From contig CM043960.1 of NCBI GenBank assembly GCA_014529385.2, positions 28,611,396-28,675,395 on the forward strand: a DNA stretch of 64,000 nt, given 5' to 3'. Positions 46,078 through 61,436 of this stretch are shown piece by piece (within the stretch, counting starts at the first letter, position 1; each line of letters begins with the position of its first letter). A model generated the notes under the pieces. It did not search any database. It was given only the letters and a program-made list of their open reading frames with translations, and was not told the origin of the DNA. Source of the stretch: Adiantum capillus-veneris (lineage: Eukaryota; Streptophyta; Polypodiopsida; Polypodiales; Pteridaceae). The position numbers and the translations under genes are program-made.

Positions 46078-46890
46078 GTTAGTTAGTATGCCTTTTATCA
46101 CCGCAGCTTTCATGGCTGCTTCAGGTGCTGCAAAATTCTGTGCGTGGTCAGTTTCTAATCTGCAGTTTCTATCGCCTCAGCATTCATGGCAGCTTATCAG
46201 TGAAGCATTTCACTTGTGCGTTATTTTGTTAGCTGATAGATACTTTCTCTGTGCCTTTGCATGAAGTTAACTCAGCCTCCTCCCAATCAAAACGCACCTT
46301 CTGCGTTTTGCACATCCTTTTGCTCAGTAAACGCTTCTTGTACTGCACTAACATTTTTTTTGAAAGTAGATTCGAGCAGAATTAGAAATGGCTATGAAGC
46401 TTTTCCTTTTAACTATGTATTTCAGTTAATATGCACATTTCTGTTGTCTTGCACACGTGCTTTCAAGGCTGTGTTCGAATCATCTTGCATTATTTCAGTG
46501 CTTGATGTTTTAGTAGGTGCCGAATGTAGCATATCACGTGTTTAATATTTTGCTACATTAACTCAGTTGAATTATTCACTTGCGTTCTGTACTAGAGACG
46601 GTTGCATAGTTTTTACAAATTTCGAACTTGCCAGTAATTTCAAATTTTGATATTGTCAAATGTTTTTTTTCGACCTGGATGAACAGAGGTGCTTCGGAAT
46701 TTGATGTATTGATCTTCTATGAACTACTTCCTGTAAAAGTTCAAACAGGAAAATATACTAGAGCTTACAAGTGAACAGGAAAAAATTTCCTACATATCCA
46801 CATCTGAAGCGAGTTAAAAAACAGAGGAGGGGTCTCTGCTTGAAAGTAAAGTAGAGGGGCGGCTGCTCTTGATTTCACAGCTCCTTCAAG
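45448..46890 (+). promoter_or_regulatory. Upstream region and probable 5' UTR intron of the SIP/RFS gene
   Basis: No other gene is supported here. A strong donor-like site GTGAGT lies at 46019 (after AAGCACTG), and an acceptor-like TTGATTTCACAG ends at 46880, ten bases before the start codon. This suggests an ~862-bp intron in the 5' UTR that contains the (GT)n run at 46031-46075. No convincing TATA box was picked out. This is inference from splice-site consensus only. Confidence 0.4.
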
Positions 46891-49800
46891 ATGACGGTCA
46901 TATCAGAGATTAAATTGTTGAATGGCAGACTTATGGTGAGAGGGAAAGCTATTGTAACCAACGTACCCAAAAATATAGTGTTGACTCCCAGCACAGGTAT
47001 GGTGACTCAAGGGGTTTTCCTTGGGGCCTCATCCTCCCTGGCAAATAATCGTCATGTCTTCAAACTGGGAGTATTGCGGTAAATATCATTGATAACTCCT
47101 TCATGACTTGCAATTTTAGAATGTTTGCGGCAGTAAATCGCTCTGAAATGATTCTATTGGTTTGCATTGGAAATTCTGTAGAAATTGAGCTTATAGATGT
47201 AGAAATAGCTCTTATGTTTGCATCATCTGGCGGCAGGGATTTGCGGTTCACGTGCTGCTTTAGATTCAACTTGTGGTGGATGACCCAAAGAATGGGCATG
47301 TTTGGAAAAGACATTCCAATGGAGACTCAGTTTCTCCTTGTTGAGAGCAACGACAGTCAGCAGTTAAAAGCGAAGACAGATTCCTGTGGAGAAAACTCAA
47401 CCCAATATGTGGTCTTTCTTCCACTATTGGAGGGCCCTTTCCGTGCGTCCCTTCAGGGAAGCCAGGAGGATGAAGTTGAACTCTGCTTGGAGAGTGGTAC
47501 CTCTCTTGAAGTGTTCTTTGCCGACTTGTTTACTTGAAATCGGGCTAAAATGGTTTAACTTTATTGTGCTCGTTTTGTTTACTTGAAATTGTAGGAGATG
47601 CAAGTGTCACAACAACTAGTGCACGCCACTCTCTCTTTGTTTATGCTGGATGTGACCCCTTCCAAGTTGTCGCAGATGCAGTCCAGTGAGTGTTTTCTCG
47701 TTCTTCCATGAAACATACTGTGTGCCTCATTCTGCATGTTTTTGTAATGTGCGCATCATTATGTGTATTCACGTGTAACTATCTATCCATGCTTGTGTTT
47801 TAAGCTGCTTTTTTCTGATAATTTGAGTGGAGAAAGCATGGATGTTTTGCTGTACTATTCTTATTGATGCCCTAGCTTTGAGCGCTTGCCGGATGTTCCT
47901 TTTGTACAAATGCCAACTTCAATTCCAATTGTGCATACTCTTGTTTGTAGTTCCCTTTTAAACCGAAAATGTTCTTTCTGTTACAGAGCTGTGGAGTCGC
48001 ATTTGCAGACTTTCCGACGTCGTGAAGATAAGAAGGTGGGATTTAATCTTGTGGGGATGGGTTGATCTATTGTTTGGGTGCTCGAAACACTTAGCTCACC
48101 TGTTGATTTTGGTGTGTTTTTAGATGCCGGGCATACTGAATTCGTTTGGCTGGTGTACATGGGATGCATTCTACACTGATGTTTCCCCTGAAGGAGTGAA
48201 GCAGGGATTGAAAAGGTGTGCACCATGGCCTTTTTGAAAATGGATAACTGATCATGTTTTCTTGGCATAGTTGTCCGGATTGTCTAACTATAATTTCTCT
48301 GGTTTGTTGGAAATTCAGTTTGGAGGAAGGAGGTGCCCCTGCAAAGTTTGTAATCATTGACGATGGGTGGCAGTCTGTGGATGCTGATGCAAAGGCAGAC
48401 ACACAAAAGGACACCGTCTCTGAAACACAGTATGTAGTTTGATGTTATGTACCATTTTAAGTATGTAAGCATAGCATTTGGGTTCAGAAAATGGATGCAT
48501 CACATGTGATGGAATACAGAAGCAGTCTTACATTTACCTGGAGAGATGTTGGTAGTTTTATCAATGGTTGTAAAGAAGCATCTGATGTGTCATTTCTTTA
48601 TGCAGGTTCACTAGAAGGTTGACTGACATTAAAGAGAACCACAAGTTCCGACCAAATGAGAGAGTTTCAGGCTTCAAAGAGAGAGTTTCAGACTTGAAGC
48701 TCCTCATAAAGAGTATAAAGGAAAAACATACCGTGAAGTGAGTGTTTCAATTGTAATTGTCCCCCCAGATTGTGACTTTTCAAAGGAAACTCTGCCTATG
48801 CTAGCTTTCAAACAAATGTGCCCAGGTATGTGTATGTGTGGCATGCTCTAGCTGGTTATTGGGGAGGTGTCCGCACCTATGGTACACAGACAGCTCACTA
48901 TGATTCGTCGGTGCAATATCCAAAGTCTTCACCAGGAGTTCAACACCATCAAGTGGATATGGCTTTGGATACACTATCTAACAATGGAGTTGGCCTGGTG
49001 CATCCCAAGAAGGTGCTTCAATTCTACAATGATCTCCATAGCTATCTAGCAGCAGCAGGAGTCGATGGAGTGAAAGTAGATGTGCAAAACATCCTTGAAA
49101 CAGTGGGGAATGGTTTTGGAGGACGTGTTTCACTTACACAGCAGTATCATCAAGCTCTTGAAGAATCGGTTTCTTCTCATTTTCCTGATAATGGATGCAT
49201 AGCCTGCATGTGTCACAACACGGATGGGCTTTACAGGTGAGGAGATGGCCCTCATTTGGAGGTTCGCTAATATAATGTTAAGTGTTCAATGGGCATGCTC
49301 CAATTACTGCTTGTTTGAGTGAGCAGCATTAAGCAGACTGCTGTTGTGAGGGCATCCGACGACTTTTGGCCCCGAGACCCAGCTTCACATACTATTCACA
49401 TTGCTTCGGTGGCATACAATAGCATATTTCTTGGAGAATTCATGCAGCCAGACTGGGACATGTTTCAAGTACATACAGTCTGGCATTCTTATAGCATTCT
49501 TGTAATTTCACTTGTTGGAGTTATTCACTACTTTCGAGTTCTGTGTTTTAATGAATATCTATGTTTTGTAGAGTCTTCATCCTGCTGCTGAGTACCATGC
49601 TGCAGCCCGGGCCATTGGCGGGTGTCCAGTTTATGTGAGGTAAAAGCCTCCACAGGCCAATTGCAACAGCATTTGAGAAAATCAAAATTTCTTTTTTATG
49701 AAATGTACCGAGTAATTTTGTTGTCAGTGACAAGCCTGGTCAACACGACTTTAAGCTCCTGAAGAAACTGGTCCTTCCTGATGGTTCAATATTGCGCGCG

Positions 49801-50910
49801 AATCTACCTGGCCGACCCACAAGAGATAGCTTGTTTACAGACCCAGCAAGGGATGGGAAGAGGTCAATATTTTCTTCTTGAAACATTTGTTTCTCTACCA
49901 TCTCCTTGCACTCTTTGAAGTGCTACTTATACATGCTTATCTTGTGTCTGCATCAGTCTCTTGAAGATTTGGAACCTCAACACTCACACAGGAGTTCTAG
50001 GCACATTTAATTGCCAGGGTGCAGGATGGTGCAAGCAAGAGAAAGTCTATGTGGTTCATACTGCAAATCCTGCTACCATCACTGGAAGCGTGTGTAGTCA
50101 AGATGTGGAATGGCTACATAAGATTCCACCAGAGGGATGGGATGGAGGTTGCGCATTGTTCTCTCATAGAGAAGGTAATTCGTGCCTTTTTGATAGATCA
50201 GCTTGACATAGTTGTTTTGCCAAAACTCGCACACCATTGATTGCTATGTTCCAAGTCACAACCTGCACTTTACACTCCTATTTGGCTTGTTCTGCCTTGT
50301 TTCACCTCTCGTATGAAGAACAGAGGATTTATTAAAGATTGTGTAAGTTTTGCAGGTACGATCCATTGCCTTTCTAAGAAGGATGTCCTTCCCATCACAT
50401 TGAAGGTCCTTGAGTACGAGGTCTTTACCGTCTCACCCATCAAGGTGTGTATTATAAAACAAAATTGTGAGCTTCTGTGCTTCCATGCATAGCCTGCTTG
50501 TGAGAACATATTGAGAAAATACTTTAATGGTGGTTGGTTTATTAATGCAGAGATTAGGTTTGGGAGTGTCATTTGCGCCAATTGGACTTCTTAGCATGTT
50601 TAATTCTGGCGGGGCAATTGTCTCTGTGACCTATCAACTTGATGCAGAAAGTGAGATTGAGGAGATAAGGTCTTCAAAGACTGTGGATTCTCTTCCTGAT
50701 GGAGTGGTCCCTGCATCAGTGCTGGCTAAAATCAATGTAACACTCCATGGATGCGGCGAATGTGGGATGTACTCATCTCTAAGGCCAAGAGAGTGCAGGG
50801 TGAATTCTCAAAGGATTGCCTTCACATATAATCCGCAGAATGGTCTGGTTTCGTTCATGCTGCAGCCTCTAGACAAGAATCTTACCCAAGAAGTAGAAAT
50901 CATGGTCTGA
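46891..50910 (+). CDS. SIP: Seed imbibition protein / raffinose-synthase family enzyme (GH36), 14 coding exons, 781 aa
   Basis: The family comprises alkaline alpha-galactosidases and galactinol-sucrose galactosyltransferases, cytosolic enzymes of raffinose-oligosaccharide metabolism. Exons: 46891-47078, 47237-47496, 47595-47685, 47987-48035, 48124-48215, 48319-48429, 48606-48737, 48826-49236, 49327-49468, 49572-49639, 49728-49862, 49957-50174, 50356-50444, 50551-50910. All introns are GT-AG and the frame holds throughout. Marks include LWWMTQRMG (75-83), [11 protein letters not shown] (204-214), [10 protein letters not shown] (239-248), GVKVDVQ with the likely nucleophile Asp393, and [11 protein letters not shown] with the likely acid/base Asp456/457. 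The C-terminal beta domain is exons 12-14. The length matches the family (about 750-780). No signal peptide is seen. SIP-like wording ([19 protein letters not shown]) favours the SIP/DIN10 branch over true raffinose synthase; the substrate is not proven. It looks whole. The start Met is the first in frame and gives the usual family N-terminus. Confidence 0.96.
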
Positions 50911-52038
50911 TTGGGGCACTAGGTCAAATGATCTTCCCCTTTGTAATTTGGCGCCAAATTTTACAGGCATATACAAATTCTAGCAGTGTAAATTCAAGCA
51001 TTGCAGTTCCACCCTCTTTGTGAGAATTTTTTTGTCATTTCCCCAGAGGTCTTAATTATGGACATGGGGACATTGTAGTGTAACTCGAGTGTTGTAATTC
51101 AAAATTCATATTCTTCTCAAGGTGTTTATGATATGACAGTGTCATTGGAGTCTTTCGTACGGCAATGAATGCCAGTATTGTTACTAATCTGGAGTCTTTT
51201 GTATGGAATGAATGTTGTCTGAAAATTTGTCATAAAATTAGTTAAAATCTTTCGAACTCACCATGTAAATGATGATGATGATGATGATGGGGATGTCTCA
51301 TCACTAATGCAATGATGGATTCGATGATTGCATTTGTTTTGTTACTAATCTCAGGGTCTGCAATATATATCAACGATGCGCGATGTCAAAGTATTTAATC
51401 AAAGTACTATGCATGATGGAGCTGAGGGTATGTAGAAAGGAGGGTATGTATGTGTAGTAGTTTCTGGGAAAATCGGCCAAGGAGGAATCTGGAGGTGGTG
51501 CGATTTTGTGTTACACGAGAATTGTGTGGCGATAAAAGTCAATGGCAGGTGTGCTTGAGAGCCGTCAACGGCTGGCAGAAGGCGGGGCTGAAAAAGGGTG
51601 CGGGATGACTGCATGTCGGTTGCTGTTTGGGGACGCCCGGCAGGAGCGACCGCAACGTTGCCATGCAGACCGACCAGGGGGCAGACGGGGGCGTTCCTCT
51701 TGTGGAAATAAGGGCAGATTGGTGTGAGACGAAGGTGGGTTGAGCAGGAGGAACGACGAGGTATGTTTTTGTTGCCATTGACAGTATGTGGGTGGGGATA
51801 ATTGGAAGGGAGGATGACGAGCTACAAGGGCGAGATGTGCAAGGGCGAGAGGGAGGAGAGATGTGGCTGCGTGAAGCTGGTCCATGCGGATATGGCAGGG
51901 CAAGACAGCGAAATGATGCAGGCTTCTCTGTCTGGCTGTGATGGCCAGGTGGAGGGAGCGCCGGCGGCAGTTGGAGAGAGTGGAATGGCGATGCAGGGCG
52001 AGAGGGAGCGGGTGCGGTTGTGGCGGCGAGGTGGAGGG
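50911..52038 (+). other. 3' flank of the SIP/RFS gene, no further gene seen
   Basis: An AATGAA-type polyadenylation element lies at 51163. A short (GAT)n run lies at 51268-51290. From 51540 to 52030 the sequence is GC-richer with overlapping random ORFs and no recognised protein. The last bases (GAGGG) are the left flank of the copia element. Confidence 0.5.
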
Positions 52039-55000
52039 TGTAAAAGTTATCTAATTTTTTTTGAAGGGTGGAATCCTTTTTATCAACCTCTATTCCCTAA
52101 TTCCCACATGGACTCTTTCCACTTATGTAAGTCTCAACATGTGTCTATTCCAACCTACCTATAACTCACATGTGATGGATATTCTTCACTCTCTTAATTT
52201 GTATATAAAGCCCATAAGCTATCCTCGTTTGTAACAAGGTGTTCTTTCTCCATTCAAGTGCAATCTATTGTCATTATTCTATTCTTATCTTGCACTCTTT
52301 TATTTCTTGACATTAACATATTATTTAATAGTAATATTAATCACATTAAGTTAATCTCTAAGTTCTCATATGGTATGAGAGCAATAGAACTTAAGATTAG
52401 ATTTTTTAATTAGTGCTAAGAGCATTCCATCCCCACATTTGAAGCTTCCCTCTCCATTCTTTTCAAGGAATCCGGAACTTCGAAAGATGGTCGAGTTAGC
52501 TTCTTCATCTTCCTCATCCACTTACAAGCCCCGTTACACATTATCGACAAGCTTAACAACACAAACTACCAAGTAAAGAAGATTCGGATGGAACTCTACC
52601 TCACACAGTTGTAGCTTTGGGACGTCACATCAGAAGTCGAAGAGCAACCTGACCACCCCGAAGACAAAGATTCAACATACTTCATCGACACTTACAATAC
52701 TTGGCATAATAGAAACAATAGTGCCAAAATGGAGCTCATTCTCCATTGTCAAGATCGGCAAGTCCAAATGGTGAAAAAGCTAACTACTGCTAGTGCCATT
52801 TGGAAGTTCTTCGAGAAAAACTATGAGCACACTGACCTCGTCTACCAAGTTTCCTTGATCAAGAAACTGGTAAATACTATCCTGTAAGAGGGTCAGTCAT
52901 CCTCCAAGTTTTTGGAGATGTGGCAAATACTTCTAGATGAAGTACTTATCTCAGGGCTTGCCATCCCTGAAGAGAAAGTATGCTTTTATTGGCTTCCCTA
53001 CCTGCATCATAGAGAGCCTTTATCACTACACAAGCCACCACGGCTAACTTGCAGGTATAAAATCTTGTAGCCAAGATCCATCAGGAAGAAACGCTTCGCG
53101 ACCACATTAGCAACTCGCAGAAGTATACAACACTTGTCACTATGATAAGAAACGCACGTCCTTACAACGGCAAGAAGCCCCAACATTCGGACCCTCCTCG
53201 ACAACACAATAATTTTGGAAGAAATTCGCAGTTTCAAAGACACCACAATCACCAAAATTCAAAGCAATTGCTAACTGTCATCACTTTGGACACCTCACAA
53301 AGGACTGTCGGCAACCACGCAATCAAGGTAATCCTCCTATCTCTCACCCTAATCTATATCCTTCTTACCCTCAAGGGGGAACACGCCATGGCCAGCCATC
53401 TCCTTCTATTTATGATCAAGCTCATTATGCTGACATATCAACTTATGATAGCCCATCTTATCCTTTGCAACTATATGCCACCACTATAGCTACTTCATAT
53501 CCCAATATCTGGCTACTTCATATGGGCACCACCCATCATAAGCCACATATCACCTACACTGGCTATCCGTATCCAGCTCGCCAAAGCCTATGGAGATGCT
53601 GTCATTAACCTACCTAATGGCCTACATACTACTATTTCTCATGTATATTATGTCCCTGATCTTAAGAAAAATCTCATCTCTGTCAGCGAGCTAACCAACA
53701 ACGGTATCATCATCAAATTCATGCGAGAAGGCTGCCACATTTTGGCGCAAATCAAAGATGGTCATTATCTCACACTTTTGGTCCCCAAAGCTGGACATCT
53801 TTATCCATTGGGTGATTCATCGCCTGCACATGCATCTGCACCATCCATAAAAACACAAGAAAACACACTGGACATATTTCTCAATATGTTTTGCACCAAC
53901 TCACTCATCGCCAACTTGCACTAGGTCCTCCCAAGCACCTCACATCACACACTATTTGAAGCTACTCATGCCATGCTTCTTCAAGATAGCCTCCCAGACA
54001 CCTATTGGGAAGAAGCCACTGCCTGCTACATTCAAAACCGCACCCGCAATCCTACTACTACACCCTACACCCTCTGGCAAGGTCACCCACCTCATCTTGG
54101 CCACCTTCGCATCTTTGGCAGCATTGCATACCCACTTGTGATGCAACCTCTATCAAAACTATCACCGCGTGCTCAACGCACAACTTTTGTCGGCTATGGT
54201 GATCGTTTTGGCATCAAGGCATACCGCCTCTATATCCCAAACCATCACAAGTTTATCTTCGCCCGCACCATCGTCTTTGATGAAGAATTCATCATATCAG
54301 GTAAATCTTCTCCACCATTGCACCCTACATTCTCATCACCAGTCCACTCTTCTCATCAATCTTTATTGACGGCCTCACCCACACACACACCCATGCAAAT
54401 TTTCCACCCTTCTGGGCGCAATCTTGAGCCTCCCTTCACCATCCAAAGGCCTCCCCTCAACGCCCATCCACCTCCTTGTGCCCCGCATTCTCATGCACAA
54501 CCAATCGGCACCACTCTTCCACCACCTATTGCACCTATCTCCTTGCAATTGACACCATCACCAAAACCGTCCGCCCCGGCCGCCGCTACTTCCATCACAC
54601 CGTAGACACTCAATGCTCCACCTCGTCAGCTCCCATCACCTTCACTATTGGCTTCACCTTCACAATCGCCATCTTTTTTCCGCAACTCCCACGAAGCCTT
54701 GCTAGGCACTCCCATCCTAGCAGATGTCGACAAAGTCGAGCCCCATAGCTCTAGTTTTGTCACTTTACCATCGCAACACACCTCGGCTATACACTTGGAC
54801 CAAGCTACCTCTAGCTCGCATGGCCGCACCCGCTCTCTTCGTGAGATCTATGAAGCCACCAATTTCTCTGCTGTCCTCAGTGATGAAATGATTCTTGAAC
54901 ATCCACCAGAGCCTCTTGAAGATGCCCTTTCCCTCTCCGTTCTCGATGCCCTCGCTTCTAGCGAGAGCAAGGAGTGGCATGCCGCCATATTGAATGAGCT

Positions 55001-56070
55001 CCAAGCCCTCAAAGAAGCTAACATGTGGGAGCTTGTGCCACCTCCTAAGAATCATAACATTGTCTCTTGCAAATGGCTATTAAAGAAGAAATACCACCCC
55101 AACGGCTCAGTTGGTCGCTATAAGGCACGCCTTGTCGCTCGCAGCTTCACTCAACAACAAGGTGTTGATTACTTCGACACCTATTTGCCAGTGCTGGGTA
55201 TGACTGCATTTCGGCTTCTTATTGCACTTGCTGCTAAGTTTAATCTTCTTTTACATCATCTTGATATAAAAACTGCCTTCTTGCACGGCTTGCTCCAAGA
55301 GCTCATCTATATGCTACATGCTCCTCATTTTGAAGACCCTCAACACACTGATTATGTATGTAAATTGCATAAGCCCATTTATGGCTTAAAACAGTCTTCA
55401 TGGGAGTGGTACATCCACATGCACCACTACTTGCATAAATGTGATTGGGAATGTCTTGCAGACTACAATATCTACATATGGAAGACCTCTAAAGGCATGG
55501 CTATCTAATTAGGCATTTTTGTGGATGCCATACCTCTTCTTGGCACATCGGAGTACATGCTTCTGCAAGCAATTAATTGCATCTCTCATGCCTCATCTTG
55601 TAATTTTAGTCTGATCCCTATTGGATGAACTTCTCATTGAGGGGGGAATAGCATGTATCTACGACATGGTTAAGTCACAAAGCTTCTTTGTTCATCAATC
55701 TCAATGCGTTACAACAAGAAGTCCACCCTTAAGGGGGATGTAAAAGTTATCTAATATTTTATTAAGGGTGGACTCCTTTCTACCTACCTCTATTCCCTAA
55801 TTCCCACATGGACTCCTTCCACCTATGTAAGTCTGAATATGTGTCTATTCCCACCTACTTATAGCTCACATGTGATGGATATTCCTCACTCTCTCAACTT
55901 GTATATAAAGCCCATAGGTTGGCCTCATTTGTAACAAGGTGTTCTTTCTCCATTCAAGTGCAATCTATTGTCATTGCTCTATTCCTATCTTGCACTCTCT
56001 TATTTCTTGACATTAACATATTAATTAATAACAATATTAATCACATTAAGTTAATCTCTAAGTTCTCACA
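52039..56070 (+). mobile_element. Ty1/copia element, old, with 332-bp LTRs
   Basis: LTRs are 52039-52370 and 55739-56070, both 332 bp, starting TGTAAAAGTTATCTAA. They differ at about 30 sites (roughly 9%), so the insertion is old. The primer site at 52371 reads TGGTATGAGAGC, one mismatch from the initiator-Met site, and a purine tract AAGGGGGA precedes the 3' LTR. The flanks GAGGG and AAGGG are a target duplication with one mismatch. Gag, integrase and RT remnants lie between. It is broken with many breaks. Confidence 0.9.
52440..55508 (+). pseudogene. Copia gag-integrase-RT remnants
   Basis: In order: gag-like fragments (52500-53300); a GAG-pre-integrase-like block near 53640-53800; an integrase C-terminal stretch at about 53950-54300 (YWEEATACYIQNRT, HLRIFGSIAYP, FVGYGDRFGIKAYRLY); an S/P/H/T-rich linker; and RT at about 54960-55500 (SESKEWHAAILNELQALKEA, LDIKTAFLHGLLQELIYM, KPIYGLKQSSWEWY). 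The order is that of Ty1/copia. There are many breaks and the 3' end of pol is missing. Confidence 0.85.
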
Positions 56071-57759
<1,689 letters not shown>

Positions 57760-57980
57760 TTACTGCAGGGAATCGACGATGCAGAGACCGTGAGTGAGAG
57801 TGGGAGAGTGTGTGCGAGGGGTGTGTGTGTGTGTGTGTGTGGTCCGGGTGATGGGGTGAGTAGGGGTGTGTGTGTGTGTTTTACCAACGCGCCCGCACGG
57901 ACTGCTCACGGCGAGCGCGACAGAGAGGAGGTGAGAGAGGATCGGGCCAGTATGCGCCGGGGAGGGTGAGTGGGTGAGGG

Positions 57981-58011
<31 letters not shown>

Positions 58012-61000
58012 ATATATAGAGAGAGAGCTTCCGGTTACTGATGTGCCCGCACTGACTGCCCGATACATGGCGAGAGAGCACGAGGGGTTGGGAGGGTGAT
58101 GGTGAGGATAAGGAGTAGGGGGGGAGATAGAGTGCTCATGTGGCTGTGGCGATTGCAGAGGGCGCGAGTGAGAGAGGGTGTGGACGAGCGCGACCTTTGA
58201 GTCTTTAGTTGTGGAGTTGGAGGGTTGCCCCTCTTTTGGAATATCTAGCATGAACTCTGGATCAAACCTAAGGAAATACCTTTTTAGCCTCCATCCATTG
58301 ACTCTAGTCTTGTGAATTCTCCCATCTGCTTCCATCAGCTTATAGCTGCTGTTGTCATAGCGCCTTTTGACAATGAATGGTCCTTCCCATCGGGGTTGAA
58401 ATTTCTTGCCCTTCCTGGTGTCAAATCTGTTGTCGTATCTCAATACTAACATGCCTTTTTCCTGGCCCTTTTCCTTAAGCCCTTGATTGAAGGTGAGCCG
58501 ACGTCACTCTGCCTGTGGTGCATAGTGATTTATTGCATCTTCCCTATCTAGTTGGAGCCTTTCTAGATCCATGATGTGGTTGTAGAGATTTACAATGGGG
58601 CGCTGTAATTGGCTAGCCATGACTCGTAAGCTGGCTATCTGTACCTCAATGGGTAGAATTGCCTCCTTTCCGTAAACTAGATAGAAAGGGGTGAAACCTA
58701 ATGATGTTTGGAACGTCGTTCGGTAGGCCCATAGAGCGGCCATGAGATGTTTATCCCAGTCTCCTGTGTGGTTGTTCACTTGCTTTGTGATGATTTTGAG
58801 ATCATTCCGTTTACCTTTTCTACTAGGCCATTACACAGTGGATAGTATGGTGTGGAATGCCGGTAATGCCTAACTTTTTCATCAGTTCTCCCACCAGATT
58901 GCCTCTGAAACCTGGTCCCCTATCTGATATTATCTCAAGAGGAGTGCCAAAATGGCAACAGATGTGCTCAAATATGAACTTTGCTACCTCTTGGGCTGTA
59001 ATGCGGGTGGTGGCTGCTGCTTCTGCCCATCGGGTCATGTAGTCTACACCAACTAGAATGTATAGTTTTCCTGATTGGGGCTCTTGGTAGAGGACCGATT
59101 GCATCTATTCCCCACTTCTCAAATGGACCATATGAGATGATAGGAGTCTGTGGCTCATAGGTTAGTGTGCGATCACTGGCCACTTGACAGGCCTTGCATG
59201 TTTTACACCAATGATATACATCCCTGTTTAGACTAGGCCAAGAGTATCCTGCCTATAGAATCTTCCTACTGGTGATATCTAAAGCAAAATGACCGCCGCA
59301 GACACCATCATGGCAACTTGAAATTACTTCTGTGATTTCACTGGAGGTTGGCACTCGCCTGAGAATCCGATCCTTGCCCTTACAATACAAGTGGTCGTTT
59401 ACAAGGCGGTATCTGGTAGCCTTCCTTACCAGCCACTGTTTCTGGCCTTTAGTGTACCCTTCCGGACATTCTACTATATCTAGAAAGCTAATGATATCAG
59501 GCATAACATCACTACATTGAAAGAGGGATAGTTTTGGTTTGATTGCTCCTATGGGAACGTCTTGTATTCTTTCCTTGGCTAGAGCATCTGTCTCCTGATT
59601 TTCTATCCTGGGGACATGAAATAGTTGCACTGCTTCAAACTTCCTTAAAAGATCCTTAACTTGGCGTACTTGACCAAGTAAAACTTGATTTTTACAAACC
59701 CAAGTGCCGTTTATCTGCTTTATCAAAAGCAAAGCATCGCCAAACACATTTAGGCGCTGAATCCCTAGTGAAATACACTGTTCTAACCCAAGAATTAAAG
59801 CTGCATACTCTGCTTCGTTGTTGGAGTGGGAGTGTAATAGATGTCCGATGGAGAATACCCTTTCCTGTTGCTCATTGAAAATGACTATGCTAGCTGCAAA
59901 CTGGTCCACTGTTCTTTTGTATGCTTCGTCAAAGAAAAGAGAGTGAGCTCTTTCTAGCTTAGGGTTCTCTACCATTGGTGTCTCTTCTCTTGCTTCCGTG
60001 TTGACATTCAGCTTCTTCTCATAGTGGCGATGAGTAAGAATACCCGCTAAACTAGCCCTGGTGGAGTTTTCTACTTGCATGGTGTAGTCAAACTCTTGTA
60101 ATCTAACCATCCACTTAGAGATCCTAGATGAGACATCCATGTGTCACATTACATACGGAAAAACCTCCTCCATTTGTAGAATTACAAAGGGTCTAGGCAG
60201 TAGATAGGAGCGGAACTTTGTGGTAGCAAACATTAATGCGAGTACCATGTGTTCTACTACGGTGAATCCCTTTTCTGGGGTCATGACATGACTAGAGAAG
60301 TAAATAGGACGCATGAAAGAAGTTTGGGGGTCCTTTTGCATTAGTACAGCTCCGAGTGTATCACTTCCTGGCTCGTCCCATCTGGGGGGTGAAATGGTGG
60401 GAAGCGTGGCTAGGATTTGCTTCACCTCGGTAAATTGCTACTCATTTTCTTCACTCCATGAGAAGACATCCCTCTGGGTGACTTGTTGTAGAGGGAGAAC
60501 CACTTGAGATAGCAAATGGATGAACCTGCTTAAGTATCTTACCTTCTGAAGGAAAGAAACCAACCGCTTAGCTATGGTGGGTGATGACAAAGATACCAAA
60601 GTTGGCCACCCAAGGTGTGCAACTTGGTCAAGCCATCATAGACTTTGCTCAAATGGAGGGAGCGTGAACTATAGATGCAAAAATCATCTATGAAGACCCG
60701 CATTGACGTTCCAAAGTATGGTTGGAAGACAAAGGTCACATAGCGCTGGAATGTGGCCAGAGCGTTGGTGAGGCCAAAAGGCATCACTCTGTAAGCAAAG
60801 CATCCCCAAGGTGTGATGAAAGTTGTCTTTTTCTGGTCTTCTTCTGCAATGCTAATCTGAAAGTATCGTGATTAGCCATCACATACTGTGTAGTGCTCGT
60901 GACCCGCCACTTCATTGAGAATTTCATCTTGGAATGGGAGGGGAAAGTGATCCCTCTTTGTGGATGCATTGAGAGGTTTATAGTCCACATAGACTCTCCA

Positions 61001-61190
61001 CTTGCCATTCTTCCTTGGTGTGACTACTACTGGAGAGACCCATTTTGAGTCTTTGACGGAGTAGATGAAACCTGCATGTAGCAAATTTCTCACTTCTTTG
61101 ATTAGTGCCTCTTGTTGGATTACCCCAAGTCTTCTGAGCTTCCGTGTGCGCTCCTTGCCGCACTGTCGAAGCAAGGGCCTTGCCTAACAC
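57760..61190 (-). mobile_element. Ty3/gypsy Tat-lineage element, decayed (RT to integrase)
   Basis: On the minus strand: RT pieces (WVSPVVVTPRKNGKWRVYVDY near 61040; MPFGLTNALATF and IDDFCIY near 60700); RNase H; then a second, archaeal-type RNase H (about 59950-59570, SNNEAEYAALILGL, ALAKERIQ); the integrase zinc module (HDGVCGGHF); the integrase core (VGVDYMTRWAEAAA, ISDRGPGF); and the C-terminal GPFIVKRRYDNSSYKL. RT-RNaseH-second RNaseH-integrase is the hallmark of the Tat lineage. It is broken with many breaks. Its upstream part is cut off by the LTR-like block at 61191. Confidence 0.85.
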
Positions 61191-61394
61191 TGTGTGCGAG
61201 CCACAGACGGCTCCAAGCACACAACTAGCTTAACTAGTAAGCTCAAAAGAGGGCAATGGTGTGTCACTCACCGCTCTATGCTCCTGCCGTGGAGGATTCC
61301 TCGCCGCGAAGAAGAAGGAGACGCCGCTACGTCGTGCTCAACCGCTTCACCGCCGTCGTGCCGCCGCAATGCTCGATCGCACTCTCTCTCTCTA

Positions 61395-61436
<42 letters not shown>

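Noticed and set aside
51542-52164. Overlapping ORFs of 61-120 codons downstream of the SIP gene
   Set aside because: No domain, both strands open at once, and the last one runs into the copia LTR.
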